DNA from: DATBFX01 sp036558305 | GTDB taxonomy: Bacteria > Chloroflexota > Chloroflexia > Thermomicrobiales > UBA6265 | Direction: 5' to 3' | Assembly (NCBI GenBank): GCA_036558305.1 | Contig: DATBFX010000248.1 | Span: 1 to 32,329 of the forward strand | Length of the DNA: 32,329 nucleotides | In this document: positions 6,865 through 14,994 of the stretch, piece after piece | Position numbering within the stretch: position 1 is the first letter of the stretch | Layout of the letters: each line of letters opens with the position of its first letter | Translations under genes and position numbers: made by a program | Notes under the pieces: model-generated | Database searches by the model: none | Seen by the model: only the letters and a program-made list of their open reading frames with translations | What the model was told of the DNA's origin: nothing

Positions 6865-9591
6865 TCACCCCGTGTTCTTCAGCGCCCCCGCGATCCCGTT
6901 AATGGTCAAGAGGACCGGGCGCAGGAAGAGTTCTGACGTGCCGTCCTCGCGGAATCGACGCAGCAATTCGAGTTGGATGAACGAAAGGGGGTCGACGTAC
7001 GGATTTCGCCGCTCGATCGAGCGTTGCAAGACCTTGTCGCGGTCGAGCAACACCGGCTGATCGGTGATCGCCAGGATCATCTCGCGCGTCCGCTCGTATT
7101 CGGTGCGCACGCACGACCAGACCCGGTCGCGCAGGGCGGGAGGTTGCACCATCGCCACGTAGCGCTCGGCGATCCGCGGGTCGGCCTTAGCGAGGGCCAA
7201 CTCGGCGTTGCTCAACAGGGCCGCGAAAAAGGGCCATTCCCGCTCCATCTCGCGCAGCAGGTCGAGACCGAACGTCTCCTGCCCGCGGGCGAGCGCGGTG
7301 CCGAGCCCGTACCAACCGGGCAGGAGGATGCGCGCCTGCGTCCAGGAGAAGACCCAGGGGATGGCGCGGAGGTCCTCGATCCGCGTCGAGCCCGTTCTCC
7401 GGGCTGGGCGGGAACCGAGTTTGAGCCGCGCGATTTCGTCGATCGGCGTCGCCTGTTGAAAGAAGGAGACGAACTCCCGATCGCCGTAGACCAGGTCTCG
7501 GTAGACCGCTTCGGACCACTCGGCCATCCGCGCGATCGCGTCCTCGTAGACCCGTCGCCGCTCGAGTGCCGGCTGCGTCAGACCGCCGATGGTACTGACG
7601 AGCACGGCGCCGGCGATCAGTTCGAGCTCGCGATGGGCGATTTCGGGAAGGGAGTAACGCGACGAGACGACCTCGCCCTGCTCGGTCAGTTTGATCCTGC
7701 CGCGGACCGTACCGACCGGTTGGGCGAGGATGGCGACGTTGGTCGGGCCGCCGCCGCGCCCGATCGAACCGCCGCGCCCGTGGAAAAAGGTGAAGTCGAT
7801 GCCGTGCTCCTCGAAGAGGGTCGCCAGTTCCACCTGGGCCGCGTAGAGCGCCCAGGTCGAGGCGAGATACCCGATGTCCTTGTTCGAATCGGAGTAACCG
7901 ATCATCACCTCCTGGGCATCGCCCCAGGCGGCGACCGCCCGTCGATAGACCGGCCGCCCGAGCAGATCGCGCATGGTCGCCGCCGCCGCGGCGAGTGAGG
8001 CCCCCTGCTCGAAGAGCGGCGCGATCTGCAGCATCGCGCCCTCGCCGCCGATCCCCGCCAACCGTGACTCCTTCATCAGCAGCAGCACTTCGAGGACATC
8101 GGACGGGGTTTCGGCGCCCGAGATGACGTAGGTGCGCATGGCGCCCTGGTGGTCGCCGGCGAGGAGGGAGCGGACGGTGCGAAACGTCTCGACCACCTCC
8201 CTTGCCTCCGGCGACAACCCCGCGAGATCCGGCGGGATCAGCGGGCGCGGATTGGCGATCTCGCGAGCGAGCAATTCGGCCTTTTCGGCTTCGGGCAGCG
8301 CCGCGTAGTCGCCCTCGGCGCCGGTGATGCGCAGGACGTCGGCGAGGGTGGCCTGATGTCGCTTTGCGTGGTCGCGGATGTCGAGCGTGGCGAAGTGAAA
8401 CCCGAAGACCTCGGCCTGGCGGATCGTGTCGTGGAGGTCGCCGGCACAGATCAGCGGCTCGTCGTGGGCGAAGAGGGCCCGCTCGACGCGGCGGAGATCG
8501 GCGACCAGTTCGGCCGGTTCCGCGTACGCCCCGAACGAGCCGGTCCGGGCGGCTCGCACCCGCTCCCGCATCAGCGTCAGCGCCTGCCGATACGGTTCGT
8601 CGGCGTTGCGGTGGTCGAGATCGGCGGCCAACTCCGGGAAACGCGCGCGGTTCTCCTCGATCAAGCCGTCGAGGACCGGGACCGGACCGGTGACGAGGGT
8701 CGAGACCGAGACGCGACCGGCCAACTCGCCCAGGCGCGTTTCCAGGAACGCCAGGGCGGCGTCTTTCATGATCCGAAGCGCCTCGGCCGTGAGCGCCGGC
8801 GTCACGTTGGGGTTGCCGTCGCGGTCGCCGCCGACCCAGGTGCCGAAGGTGAGGAAGGGCGGGACCGGGATGAACTCCTCGGGGTAGAGATCGGCGATGG
8901 CCTCCTCCAGATCGCGGTAGATCTGGGGCACGACGTGGACGAGGGTCGAGCGGAAGTGGATCAAACCGGCGTGCAACTCGTCGAGCACGGTCGGCTGGAC
9001 GGCCCGCACCTCGTTGCTGCTCCAGAGTTCGGCGATGGTCGAGGCGAGGTGGGTGCGCGCCCGCGCGATCTCGCGGGGCAGCGGGCGTCGCTCGTCCAGG
9101 TCGCGGATGACGCGGAAGACGCGCGCCTGTTTGTCGATGACGGTGCGCCGGCGGGCTTCCGTCGGGTGCGCGGTCATCACCAGCCGGACTTGCGCCCGTG
9201 CCAGCAGCGTTCTCAGATCGTCCGCAGTCATCCCGCGCTCTTTGAGGATGCCGATCGCTTCGCGGACGGACCCACGGCGGGGATCGTCGGGGTGTTCCGC
9301 CTCGCGGCGGCGGATGCGGCGGACGCGTTCGTTGTCTTCCGAGAGGTTGATCAACTGGAAGTAGTTGGTGAAGGCGCGAATCAGTACGTTCGCCTCGTCG
9401 ATCGAACAGCCCGCGACGAGCGTCGCCAACCGATCGCCCGCGTGCCGATCGCCACCGCGGAACGCCTTGCCGAGCGCGCGCACCTCCTCTTCCAGGTCGA
9501 AGGCGTCGTTCCCGGCCTGGGTACGGATCACCTCGCCGAGGAGGTCGCCGAGCAGGTAGATGTCGTCGGAAAGGATTCGGCCGGAGGGCAT
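6865..9591 (-). CDS. ppc: phosphoenolpyruvate carboxylase
   Basis: The 908-aa product has the full length and all signatures of bacterial PEP carboxylase, which adds bicarbonate to phosphoenolpyruvate to give oxaloacetate and refills the citric acid cycle. Visible motifs are VMTAHPTEA with catalytic His142, FGTWVGGDRDGNPNVT, MIGYSDSNKDIGY, FFHGRGGSIGRGGGP (active-site His and Arg), RAIPWVFSWTQ, and the conserved C-terminal ending KNTG. The ATG at 9591 was chosen because homology begins shortly after it; the ribosome binding site there (GAAGAGA) is weak. The longer upstream reading frame has no family similarity. It is transcribed alone, divergently from the acetyltransferase at 9773. Confidence 0.97.
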   Translation of the reverse strand: MPSGRILSDDIYLLGDLLGEVIRTQAGNDAFDLEEEVRALGKAFRGGDRHAGDRLATLVAGCSIDEANVLIRAFTNYFQLINLSEDNERVRRIRRREAEHPDDPRRGSVREAIGILKERGMTADDLRTLLARAQVRLVMTAHPTEARRRTVIDKQARVFRVIRDLDERRPLPREIARARTHLASTIAELWSSNEVRAVQPTVLDELHAGLIHFRSTLVHVVPQIYRDLEEAIADLYPEEFIPVPPFLTFGTWVGGDRDGNPNVTPALTAEALRIMKDAALAFLETRLGELAGRVSVSTLVTGPVPVLDGLIEENRARFPELAADLDHRNADEPYRQALTLMRERVRAARTGSFGAYAEPAELVADLRRVERALFAHDEPLICAGDLHDTIRQAEVFGFHFATLDIRDHAKRHQATLADVLRITGAEGDYAALPEAEKAELLAREIANPRPLIPPDLAGLSPEAREVVETFRTVRSLLAGDHQGAMRTYVISGAETPSDVLEVLLLMKESRLAGIGGEGAMLQIAPLFEQGASLAAAAATMRDLLGRPVYRRAVAAWGDAQEVMIGYSDSNKDIGYLASTWALYAAQVELATLFEEHGIDFTFFHGRGGSIGRGGGPTNVAILAQPVGTVRGRIKLTEQGEVVSSRYSLPEIAHRELELIAGAVLVSTIGGLTQPALERRRVYEDAIARMAEWSEAVYRDLVYGDREFVSFFQQATPIDEIARLKLGSRPARRTGSTRIEDLRAIPWVFSWTQARILLPGWYGLGTALARGQETFGLDLLREMEREWPFFAALLSNAELALAKADPRIAERYVAMVQPPALRDRVWSCVRTEYERTREMILAITDQPVLLDRDKVLQRSIERRNPYVDPLSFIQLELLRRFREDGTSELFLRPVLLTINGIAGALKNTG

Positions 9592-9772
9592 GTCTCTTCG
9601 TCTCGATGCGTCTCGACGGCTGATCGACGGCGTCACGGTACATTGCGCCGGTGGCGGCGACAAGGCGGGCGCTGCCCAAGGCCAGGCGGTGCTGGTTGTG
9701 CAAGAGGCGCCGGTGGCGAGGCGAGGTGGTGGCTGGTAGCCTGGCCGTCCTTGCCGTGTTCGGGAGTCTGCC

Positions 9773-10321
9773 ATGCCGTCCGTCGTGACGCTTCGCCCTT
9801 CGACCATTGCCGATGCCGAACTGATCCACGCCTGGCGAAGCGAGCCGAGCACCTCGGTCTACCAACCGACGTTGCCGCTTTCGCTCGCGGAGATTCGGGC
9901 AAGGCTCGCGGCACGATCGGTGGCCACGGCCTCACCGGGTACCGTCGAGCGGCAGCAATGGACGATCGAAGCCGCGGAGGGGCCGGTCGGGTGGATTTCG
10001 CTCAGTTTCACCGCCGAGGATCGCCGGCATCGCAAGGGTTCGGTCGGCTACACGATTGGGGAGCAGTTCCGTGGTCGGGGGTACGGGACGGCCGCTCTCG
10101 GCGCGCTGCTGCCGATCGCGTTCGGGCGGGACCGGTTCGGACTCGAACGGTTGGAGGCGATCGCTGCCGTCAACAATGGTGCGTCGCGCCGGGTGCTCGA
10201 AGCCAACGGGTTTCGCTTCGAGGGCGTCTTGCGCGGCTTGCTCATCATCAACGGCGTGCGCGTCGACCACGCGATCTACGGTCTGCTGCGGACCGATTGG
10301 GAAGAGACCGAAACGCCGTGA
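9773..10321 (+). CDS. GNAT-family N-acetyltransferase, RimJ/RimL type (182 aa)
   Basis: GGGAG lies about 8 nt before the ATG at 9773. The length and motif order match the Acetyltransf_3 (RimJ/RimL) group: N-terminal TLRPSTIADAELIHAWRSE, central strand VGWISLSF, the acetyl-CoA pyrophosphate loop RGRGYGTAAL, and the C-terminal signature NNGASRRVLEANGFRFEGV. Members acetylate N-terminal amines of ribosomal proteins, or small molecules; the substrate here is unknown. The stop lies 17 nt from the end of convergent miaA, with no clear terminator between. Confidence 0.9.
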   Translation: MPSVVTLRPSTIADAELIHAWRSEPSTSVYQPTLPLSLAEIRARLAARSVATASPGTVERQQWTIEAAEGPVGWISLSFTAEDRRHRKGSVGYTIGEQFRGRGYGTAALGALLPIAFGRDRFGLERLEAIAAVNNGASRRVLEANGFRFEGVLRGLLIINGVRVDHAIYGLLRTDWEETETP

Positions 10322-10338
10322 AAGGCTCCACCGGCGGT

Positions 10339-11346
10339 CTACCGCGGGCGATCGAGGAAGTCCGCCACCAACGCGACTCCTCGTTCGATCCACCCCGGTT
10401 CGGTTACGTCGATCGGGACGAGCCGCCGGTTGCGGCGCAGCCACGTTTCCTGGTGCCTCACGTACCGGTGCGTGTCCGCTTTGATCCGCTCGGTCGCATT
10501 TGCTAGCGTGACCTCGCCTCGCAGATACGGCACCAGTTGCCGGTAGCCGAGTGCCGACATCGCGGGCGCTTCCGGCGAGAGTCCGGCGACGAGGAGGGCG
10601 CGGACCTCATCGACGAGACCGCGCGCGATCTGGTCGTCGACCCGGCGATCGACGGCGGCGTACAACGCCTCACGCGGCATCGTCAGGCCGATCTCCAACG
10701 TCGCGAACGGCCGCGGTCCCTTCCCTTCCTGCGCAGACATCGGCCGCCCCGTCGCTTCGTAGATCTCCAGGGCACGGATCACGCGGCGGAGGTTGGCGCC
10801 TGAGCGTGCCGCCGCAACCGGATCGACGGCAGCCAGGCGCGCGGCCAGCGCAGGCAAGCCGATCGTCTCGGCCTCCGCTTCAAGACGTGCCCGAAACGCC
10901 GGATCGGGGGGAACCCGCGGGATGCGCCAACCCTCGACCACCGCGTTGACATAAAGCGGCGTGCCGCCGACGAGGAGCGGCAGGCGGTCGCGCGCGACGA
11001 TGTCTGCGATCGCCGCCATCGCCAGCTCCTGGTAGACGGCGAGCGACACCTCGTCGGCCGGATCGAGGACGTCGATCAGGTGGTGGGGGACACCGCGCCG
11101 TTCCGCCGGGTCGGGTTTGGCGACGCCGACGTCCATGCCCCGGTAGAAGTAGCGCGAGTCGGCGTTGACGACGTCGCCGCCGAAGCGCAGACCGAGCTCG
11201 ATCCCGAGACGCGTCTTGCCGACGGCGGTCGGACCGGCGACGACGACCACTTTCGGGGCGTCCGGCGCGACCGAATCTTCGCCGTCGGCACGCCGGTGCG
11301 AAACCTGCTGGCCGGTTCCGTGGTTGTTTGGGGTAGGGGCCGGCAC
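10339..11346 (-). CDS. miaA: tRNA dimethylallyltransferase MiaA
   Basis: MiaA transfers a dimethylallyl group to N6 of adenosine 37 in tRNAs that read UNN codons. The P-loop GPTAVGKT is at residues 38-45, followed by the DSRYFYRGMDVGVAKP segment (family DS..vYrGmdiGTAKP), GVPHHLID, GGTPLYVNAVVEG, NLRRVIRALEIYEATGRP and SALGYRQL. Taken from GTG at 11346 it is 335 aa, slightly long. No strong ribosome binding site is seen, and a GTG at 11250, six codons before the P-loop, is an alternative. The 11346 start also overlaps the predicted mltG promoter. The C-terminal part (THRYVRHQETWLRR) fits the tRNA-binding region. Confidence 0.93.
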   Translation of the reverse strand: MPAPTPNNHGTGQQVSHRRADGEDSVAPDAPKVVVVAGPTAVGKTRLGIELGLRFGGDVVNADSRYFYRGMDVGVAKPDPAERRGVPHHLIDVLDPADEVSLAVYQELAMAAIADIVARDRLPLLVGGTPLYVNAVVEGWRIPRVPPDPAFRARLEAEAETIGLPALAARLAAVDPVAAARSGANLRRVIRALEIYEATGRPMSAQEGKGPRPFATLEIGLTMPREALYAAVDRRVDDQIARGLVDEVRALLVAGLSPEAPAMSALGYRQLVPYLRGEVTLANATERIKADTHRYVRHQETWLRRNRRLVPIDVTEPGWIERGVALVADFLDRPR

Positions 11347-11352
11347 TACAAT
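11324..11352 (+). promoter_or_regulatory. sigma70-type promoter for the mltG operon
   Basis: TTGTTT (11324-11329) and TACAAT (11347-11352) are separated by exactly 17 nt. Transcription would start about 95 nt before the mltG ATG. It overlaps the proposed first codons of divergent miaA. Confidence 0.5.
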
Positions 11353-11454
11353 GGTCCGGGACCTTTCGCGGGTGCCAACCCCGGTCGTCGAGTCCGCGTC
11401 CCGCGTCCGATTCGTTGCGGTGGGTTCGCGTCCGGGGTGGAAGGGTGTCGCGGC

Positions 11455-12702
11455 ATGATCCAGTTCGTTTTGCAATCGCTTAAGATCGCCACCATCGGCG
11501 TGATGTCGCTCCTGGTCGTCCTGGGCGGCTCGCGTTTCTTCGACTACTACCACGACAAGAATATCCCCTCCAACGCCGGCAAGACCGTTTCGGTCACGAT
11601 CAAACAGACCGACAGCACCGACGAGGTCGCCGCCAAACTCCACGACAAGGGCCTGATCCGCTACGAGTACATCTTCAAGAGTCTGATGCAGGTCTCGCGC
11701 AAGGACTTCGTGGCCAAGACCTACAAACTCAAGATCGGGATGACGACGCCGGAGATCATCGACGCGATCACCACCGGCTCGGTCAAGTCATCGTCGAAAC
11801 CCGACACCAGTGCCGACGACAACAAGGTTTTGACACTGACCATCCCCGAGGGCTACCGCACCGAGCAGATCGCCGACACGCTCGACGAGATCGGCTACAA
11901 ACCGGGTGGCAAGGCGTTCCTCGACGCCGTCAAGAAGTACAAGAGCAACCAGTTCGCCTTCCTCAAGGACCGCCCCGACAAGACCTCCCTCGAAGGCTAC
12001 CTCTTCCCCGATACCTACCAGATCACCGCCAACGAACCGCCCGAGGACATCATCCAGAAGTTCCTCCAGAATTTCGACAACCGCGTCACCTCGGACATGC
12101 GAAGTCGGGCGAAAGACATGGGACTCTCGCTACCCGAGGTGCTGACCCTGGCATCGATGGTCGAGCGGGAAGCCCAGGTGCCGCGCGAACGGCAGGTGAT
12201 CGCCGACGTCTACATCAACCGCCTCGAACAGGGTTGGAACATGGAATCCGATCCGACGGTGCGCTACGCCATCGGCAAGCGGTCGAAGGAGAAGAGTCCG
12301 TGGTGGTCGGCTCCGTCGGCGGACGACCTGTTGAACGTGGATAGCCCGTTCAACACCTACAAGAACGGCGGACTGCCGCCGCACGCGATCTGCAACCCCG
12401 GTCTCGATTCGATCCAGGCCGTGCTCGTTCCCGGCGGCACCAGCTACATGTATTTCGTCGCCAACACCCGCGACAGCCAGGACGGCCAGATCTCCCACCT
12501 TTTCTCGACCAGCAAGGACGATCAGGACCTGAACGTCGCCTACGTCGGCAACCAGGCCGATGCTCCCGCCTACGGCAGCGACCCCTTCGGCGACGGCGGC
12601 CAGCTCAACACCGGTGGCACCGCCGATACCGGCGGCACCGAGGCGGGCAACACCACGGGCGAAGACGTGCCGATCGAACAGACCGACGGTGGGGGCGGAT
12701 GA
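11455..12702 (+). CDS. mltG: endolytic transglycosylase MltG (YceG family)
   Basis: MltG is a membrane-anchored lytic transglycosylase that cuts nascent glycan strands and ends peptidoglycan polymerisation. The 415-aa product has an N-terminal transmembrane helix (~7-25), a LysM-like region (~45-110), and the YceG catalytic domain. Visible motifs are IPEGYRTEQIAD, LEGYLFPDTYQI, and LASMVEREA with the likely catalytic Glu237, followed by RQVIADVYINRL and SDPTVRYA. SPFNTYKNGGLPPHAICNPG is also present. The last ~40 residues are a Gly/Thr/Asp-rich tail (GGQLNTGGTADTGGTEAGN) not typical of the family. GGAAGGG lies about 10 nt before the ATG. Its stop overlaps the aroE start by 4 nt. Confidence 0.95.
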   Translation: MIQFVLQSLKIATIGVMSLLVVLGGSRFFDYYHDKNIPSNAGKTVSVTIKQTDSTDEVAAKLHDKGLIRYEYIFKSLMQVSRKDFVAKTYKLKIGMTTPEIIDAITTGSVKSSSKPDTSADDNKVLTLTIPEGYRTEQIADTLDEIGYKPGGKAFLDAVKKYKSNQFAFLKDRPDKTSLEGYLFPDTYQITANEPPEDIIQKFLQNFDNRVTSDMRSRAKDMGLSLPEVLTLASMVEREAQVPRERQVIADVYINRLEQGWNMESDPTVRYAIGKRSKEKSPWWSAPSADDLLNVDSPFNTYKNGGLPPHAICNPGLDSIQAVLVPGGTSYMYFVANTRDSQDGQISHLFSTSKDDQDLNVAYVGNQADAPAYGSDPFGDGGQLNTGGTADTGGTEAGNTTGEDVPIEQTDGGGG

Positions 12703-13544
12703 CCAACGGTCGGTACCGCGTCGGCGTGATCGGTGATCCGGTCGCCCATTCGATCTCGCCCGCGATGCAGCAGCCGGCGCTCGACGCGCTCGGCATTCCG
12801 GCGACGTTCGAACTCTGGCACACCCCGGCCGCGGAGTTGCCGGCCCGCATCGCCTCCCTGCGCGAACCCGATGCCCTCGGCGCCAACGTCACCGTTCCCC
12901 ACAAACTCGCCGTGATGGAGCACATCGACGAGATCACGCCGCTCGCCCGGCGGGCCGGCGCCGTCAACGTCGTCGTCAACCGCGATGGCCACCTCTTTGG
13001 CGACAACACCGACGTCCACGGGTTTGCCGTCTCCCTGGAGGCGGCGTGTCCCAATGCGCGAGTTCGTCCGGCCCTCGTCCTCGGCGCGGGCGGGGCGGCG
13101 CGCGCCGTCGTCCTCGCCCTGGAAGCGATGGGGGTGACCTCGATCGCGCTGGCGAACCGAAACGTCGAGCGTGCCACGAGACTGGCCGCCGATCTGGCGC
13201 CGACGCCGTTGCGGGTCGTTGGCACCGACGAACGCTCCCTCGCCGCGGAGTTGCACCGGGCGGCGATCCTGGTCAACGCCACCTCACTCGGCTGGCACCC
13301 GGGCGAAACGCCGGTGCCGCTCGATCTGCTGCGGGTACTGGCCCGCAACGTGATCGTCGTCGATCTCACCTACCGCGACACCGATCTCCTGACGGCCGCC
13401 CGCGCGCGCGGTTTGGCGACACTGGATGGGCTGGCGATGCTCGTGTACCAGGGGGCCAGGGCGCTCGAACTCTGGACCGGGAAAGAGGCACCGGTCGCGG
13501 TGATGATGGAGGCGGCACAGCGCGCCCGGGCGGCACGGGCGTGA
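12699..13544 (+). CDS. aroE: shikimate dehydrogenase
   Basis: AroE reduces 3-dehydroshikimate to shikimate with NADPH in the aromatic amino acid pathway. The 281-aa protein has normal length. Motifs are GVIGDPVAHSISPAMQ (substrate loop), GANVTVPHK with catalytic Lys69, GDNTD with Asp105, and the NADP-binding loop GAGGAARA, followed by ANRNVERATRLA (the Asn-Arg pair favours NADP) and NATSLGWHPGE. The C-terminal LDGLAMLVYQGARALELWTG is also typical. The start codon overlaps the mltG stop in ATGA, so the two genes are translationally coupled; GGTGGGGG provides the ribosome binding site. Confidence 0.96.
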   Translation: MTNGRYRVGVIGDPVAHSISPAMQQPALDALGIPATFELWHTPAAELPARIASLREPDALGANVTVPHKLAVMEHIDEITPLARRAGAVNVVVNRDGHLFGDNTDVHGFAVSLEAACPNARVRPALVLGAGGAARAVVLALEAMGVTSIALANRNVERATRLAADLAPTPLRVVGTDERSLAAELHRAAILVNATSLGWHPGETPVPLDLLRVLARNVIVVDLTYRDTDLLTAARARGLATLDGLAMLVYQGARALELWTGKEAPVAVMMEAAQRARAARA

Positions 13545-14380
13545 GTCTCGCCGTCGTCGTCCTCTGCGCCATTCTCGGGTTCTTCGTGGGCAGCCTCGCC
13601 TGGATCGTCGCCCGCAACCAGGCGACGCAACGGCCGCTCTGGGGTCCACCGCGGTGCGAAACCGCCCTCGGTATCTCGATTTCGCCGAAAGCGCAGGCTG
13701 CGGCCGCGACGGAAGGGGAAACCGAGCCGGTCGTCCACGCGACCGATCCGACGTCCGGCTGTGGCGCCCCGTTGCCGACGCTCGCCTGGCTCCCGCTCTA
13801 CGGGTTCGGCACGGCTTTTCGTTGTCCGAATTGCGAGACGCGGCAATCCCTCTGGCGGGCGACGACCGAGGTCCTGACCGCCCTGTACTTTGCCATCGCC
13901 GCCTCGCGCATCGGCGACGGTCTGCATTTGACGGCCGTGCTGATCTTCACGCTGCCGCTCCTGGTTATCTTCCTCGTCGATACCTGGACCCGGTTGATCT
14001 ACACCAACGTCATCTACCTCGGCACCGCCGCGGGGTTGATCTTTGCCCTCGCGGAAGGCGACCTCAGTGAATTGTTCAAGGCCGTGCTGGCGATGATCGC
14101 CGCGTTGGCGGTGTTCCTGATGTTCTATTTCTTCGCCGGCGTCTTTTACCGCAGCGTAAAGGTCGTACCCTTCGGCCGGGGGGACATCTATCTCGCCGTG
14201 ATGATCGCCTCGATGGTGCGCCTCGACGGTCTCGTCCGCGCCCTCTTCCTCGGTATCCTGCTCGCCGCCGTCGGCGGCCTCCTCTTGCTCGCCACCAAGC
14301 GCGTCAGCCGGCGCCAGGCGATGCCGTACGGGCCGTACCTGTGCCTCGGCGCGCTGATCGCATTGATTTGGCAGGTGTAG
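13541..14380 (+). CDS. prepilin peptidase, A24 family (PilD-like), with a split cysteine motif
   Basis: This 279-aa membrane aspartyl protease would cleave type IV pilin-like leader peptides at the cytoplasmic membrane. It starts at GTG overlapping the aroE stop (GTGA). The N-terminal helix is ILGFFVGSLAWIVARNQ. The family zinc ligands appear as C39, C74 and a C95-P-N-C98 pair; the usual first CxxCGxxL motif is interrupted, with 34 residues of Ala/Glu/Thr-rich sequence between C39 and C74. Catalytic aspartates are Asp147 (FLVDTWTRLIYTN) and Asp215 in the GxGD motif (FGRGD). About six to eight hydrophobic segments are visible. The MPYGPYLCLGA segment near the end is typical. No pilin genes are in the window. 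Confidence 0.88.
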   Translation: MSLAVVVLCAILGFFVGSLAWIVARNQATQRPLWGPPRCETALGISISPKAQAAAATEGETEPVVHATDPTSGCGAPLPTLAWLPLYGFGTAFRCPNCETRQSLWRATTEVLTALYFAIAASRIGDGLHLTAVLIFTLPLLVIFLVDTWTRLIYTNVIYLGTAAGLIFALAEGDLSELFKAVLAMIAALAVFLMFYFFAGVFYRSVKVVPFGRGDIYLAVMIASMVRLDGLVRALFLGILLAAVGGLLLLATKRVSRRQAMPYGPYLCLGALIALIWQV

Positions 14381-14386
14381 CATCCT

Positions 14387-14464
14387 GTAGGGGCGGACCG
14401 CCGTGTCCGCCCTCCTCGCGCGTCGCGGCATTCGAGGAGGGCGGACACGGCGGTCCGCCCCTAC
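14387..14464. repeat. perfect 32-bp inverted repeat
   Basis: Bases 14387-14418 are exactly complementary to 14433-14464 around a 14-nt loop. Each arm begins GTAGGGGCGGACCGCC on its own strand. It starts 6 nt after the prepilin peptidase stop and ends 30 nt before the convergent PPOX gene ends. It would form a very stable hairpin acting as a bidirectional terminator. The perfect arms and the GTAGGGGCGG ends also fit a dispersed palindromic intergenic repeat. Confidence 0.9.
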
Positions 14465-14494
14465 CAACGTTCGCCGCTGTTCGCCGTTCAACAT

Positions 14495-14914
14495 CTACCA
14501 AACGACGAATCGCGTCGGTCGTACCACGATCGCCTGCGAATAGGATTCGACGTACGCTTCCGGTCGCCACTTCATCTCCGACAGCAATTCTGCGTACTTG
14601 GACAGGTAGGCCGCTACGGCGGCCGATTCGTCACGCACCGACACCAGCCCCGCTTCGCCTTCGAACAGGACGACGTCGTGCCCCGTTCGGGTATCGTCCA
14701 GGGCGATCGTGACGCGGGGATCGTGTCTCAGGTTGCGGACTTTTTGCGTATCCGGCTGGCTGAGGATGAGCAGCGAATCGCCGTCCCATGAGAACCAGAC
14801 CGGGACGAGATGGGGACGACCGTCCGGCCGCACGGTTCCCAACCAGGCGATCGGATCGCCGCGCAGCCGCTCGTCCCGGTGGGCCGCTTCCGGGGTGTGA
14901 TCGAGGATCGGCAC
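14495..14914 (-). CDS. PPOX-fold (pyridoxamine 5'-phosphate oxidase-like / F420-dependent) protein, 139 aa
   Basis: The split-barrel flavin/deazaflavin-binding fold is indicated by the strand order AWLGTVRPDGRPHLVPVWF, SLLILSQPDTQKVRNLRHDPRVTIALDD and DVVLFEGEAGLV, followed by the helix AAVAAYLSKYAE. The pattern KVRNLR.DPRV is typical of the PPOX class F420-dependent group, whose members reduce or oxidise small molecules with F420 or FMN; cofactor and substrate are not settled. The start is GTG at 14914, with GGGAG 8 nt upstream; the longer frame from 14974 would run through the terminator hairpin of the upstream gene. The terminator T-run directly abuts this ribosome binding site. Confidence 0.85.
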   Translation of the reverse strand: MPILDHTPEAAHRDERLRGDPIAWLGTVRPDGRPHLVPVWFSWDGDSLLILSQPDTQKVRNLRHDPRVTIALDDTRTGHDVVLFEGEAGLVSVRDESAAVAAYLSKYAELLSEMKWRPEAYVESYSQAIVVRPTRFVVW

Positions 14915-14927
14915 GCGCCATTCTCCC

Positions 14928-14963
14928 AAAAAACGAACAGCGCCCCGACCGAAGCCGGGGCGC
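14928..14963 (-). terminator. terminator of the 1153-aa glycine-rich gene
   Basis: On the minus strand GCGCCCCG (14963-14956) pairs with CGGGGCGC (14947-14940) across an 8-nt loop, followed by TGTTCG and six T (14933-14928). It lies 31 nt beyond the stop codon at 14995. Confidence 0.85.
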
Positions 14964-14994
14964 CACAGGATCACTGTTCGTTGAGGGACGCGGG

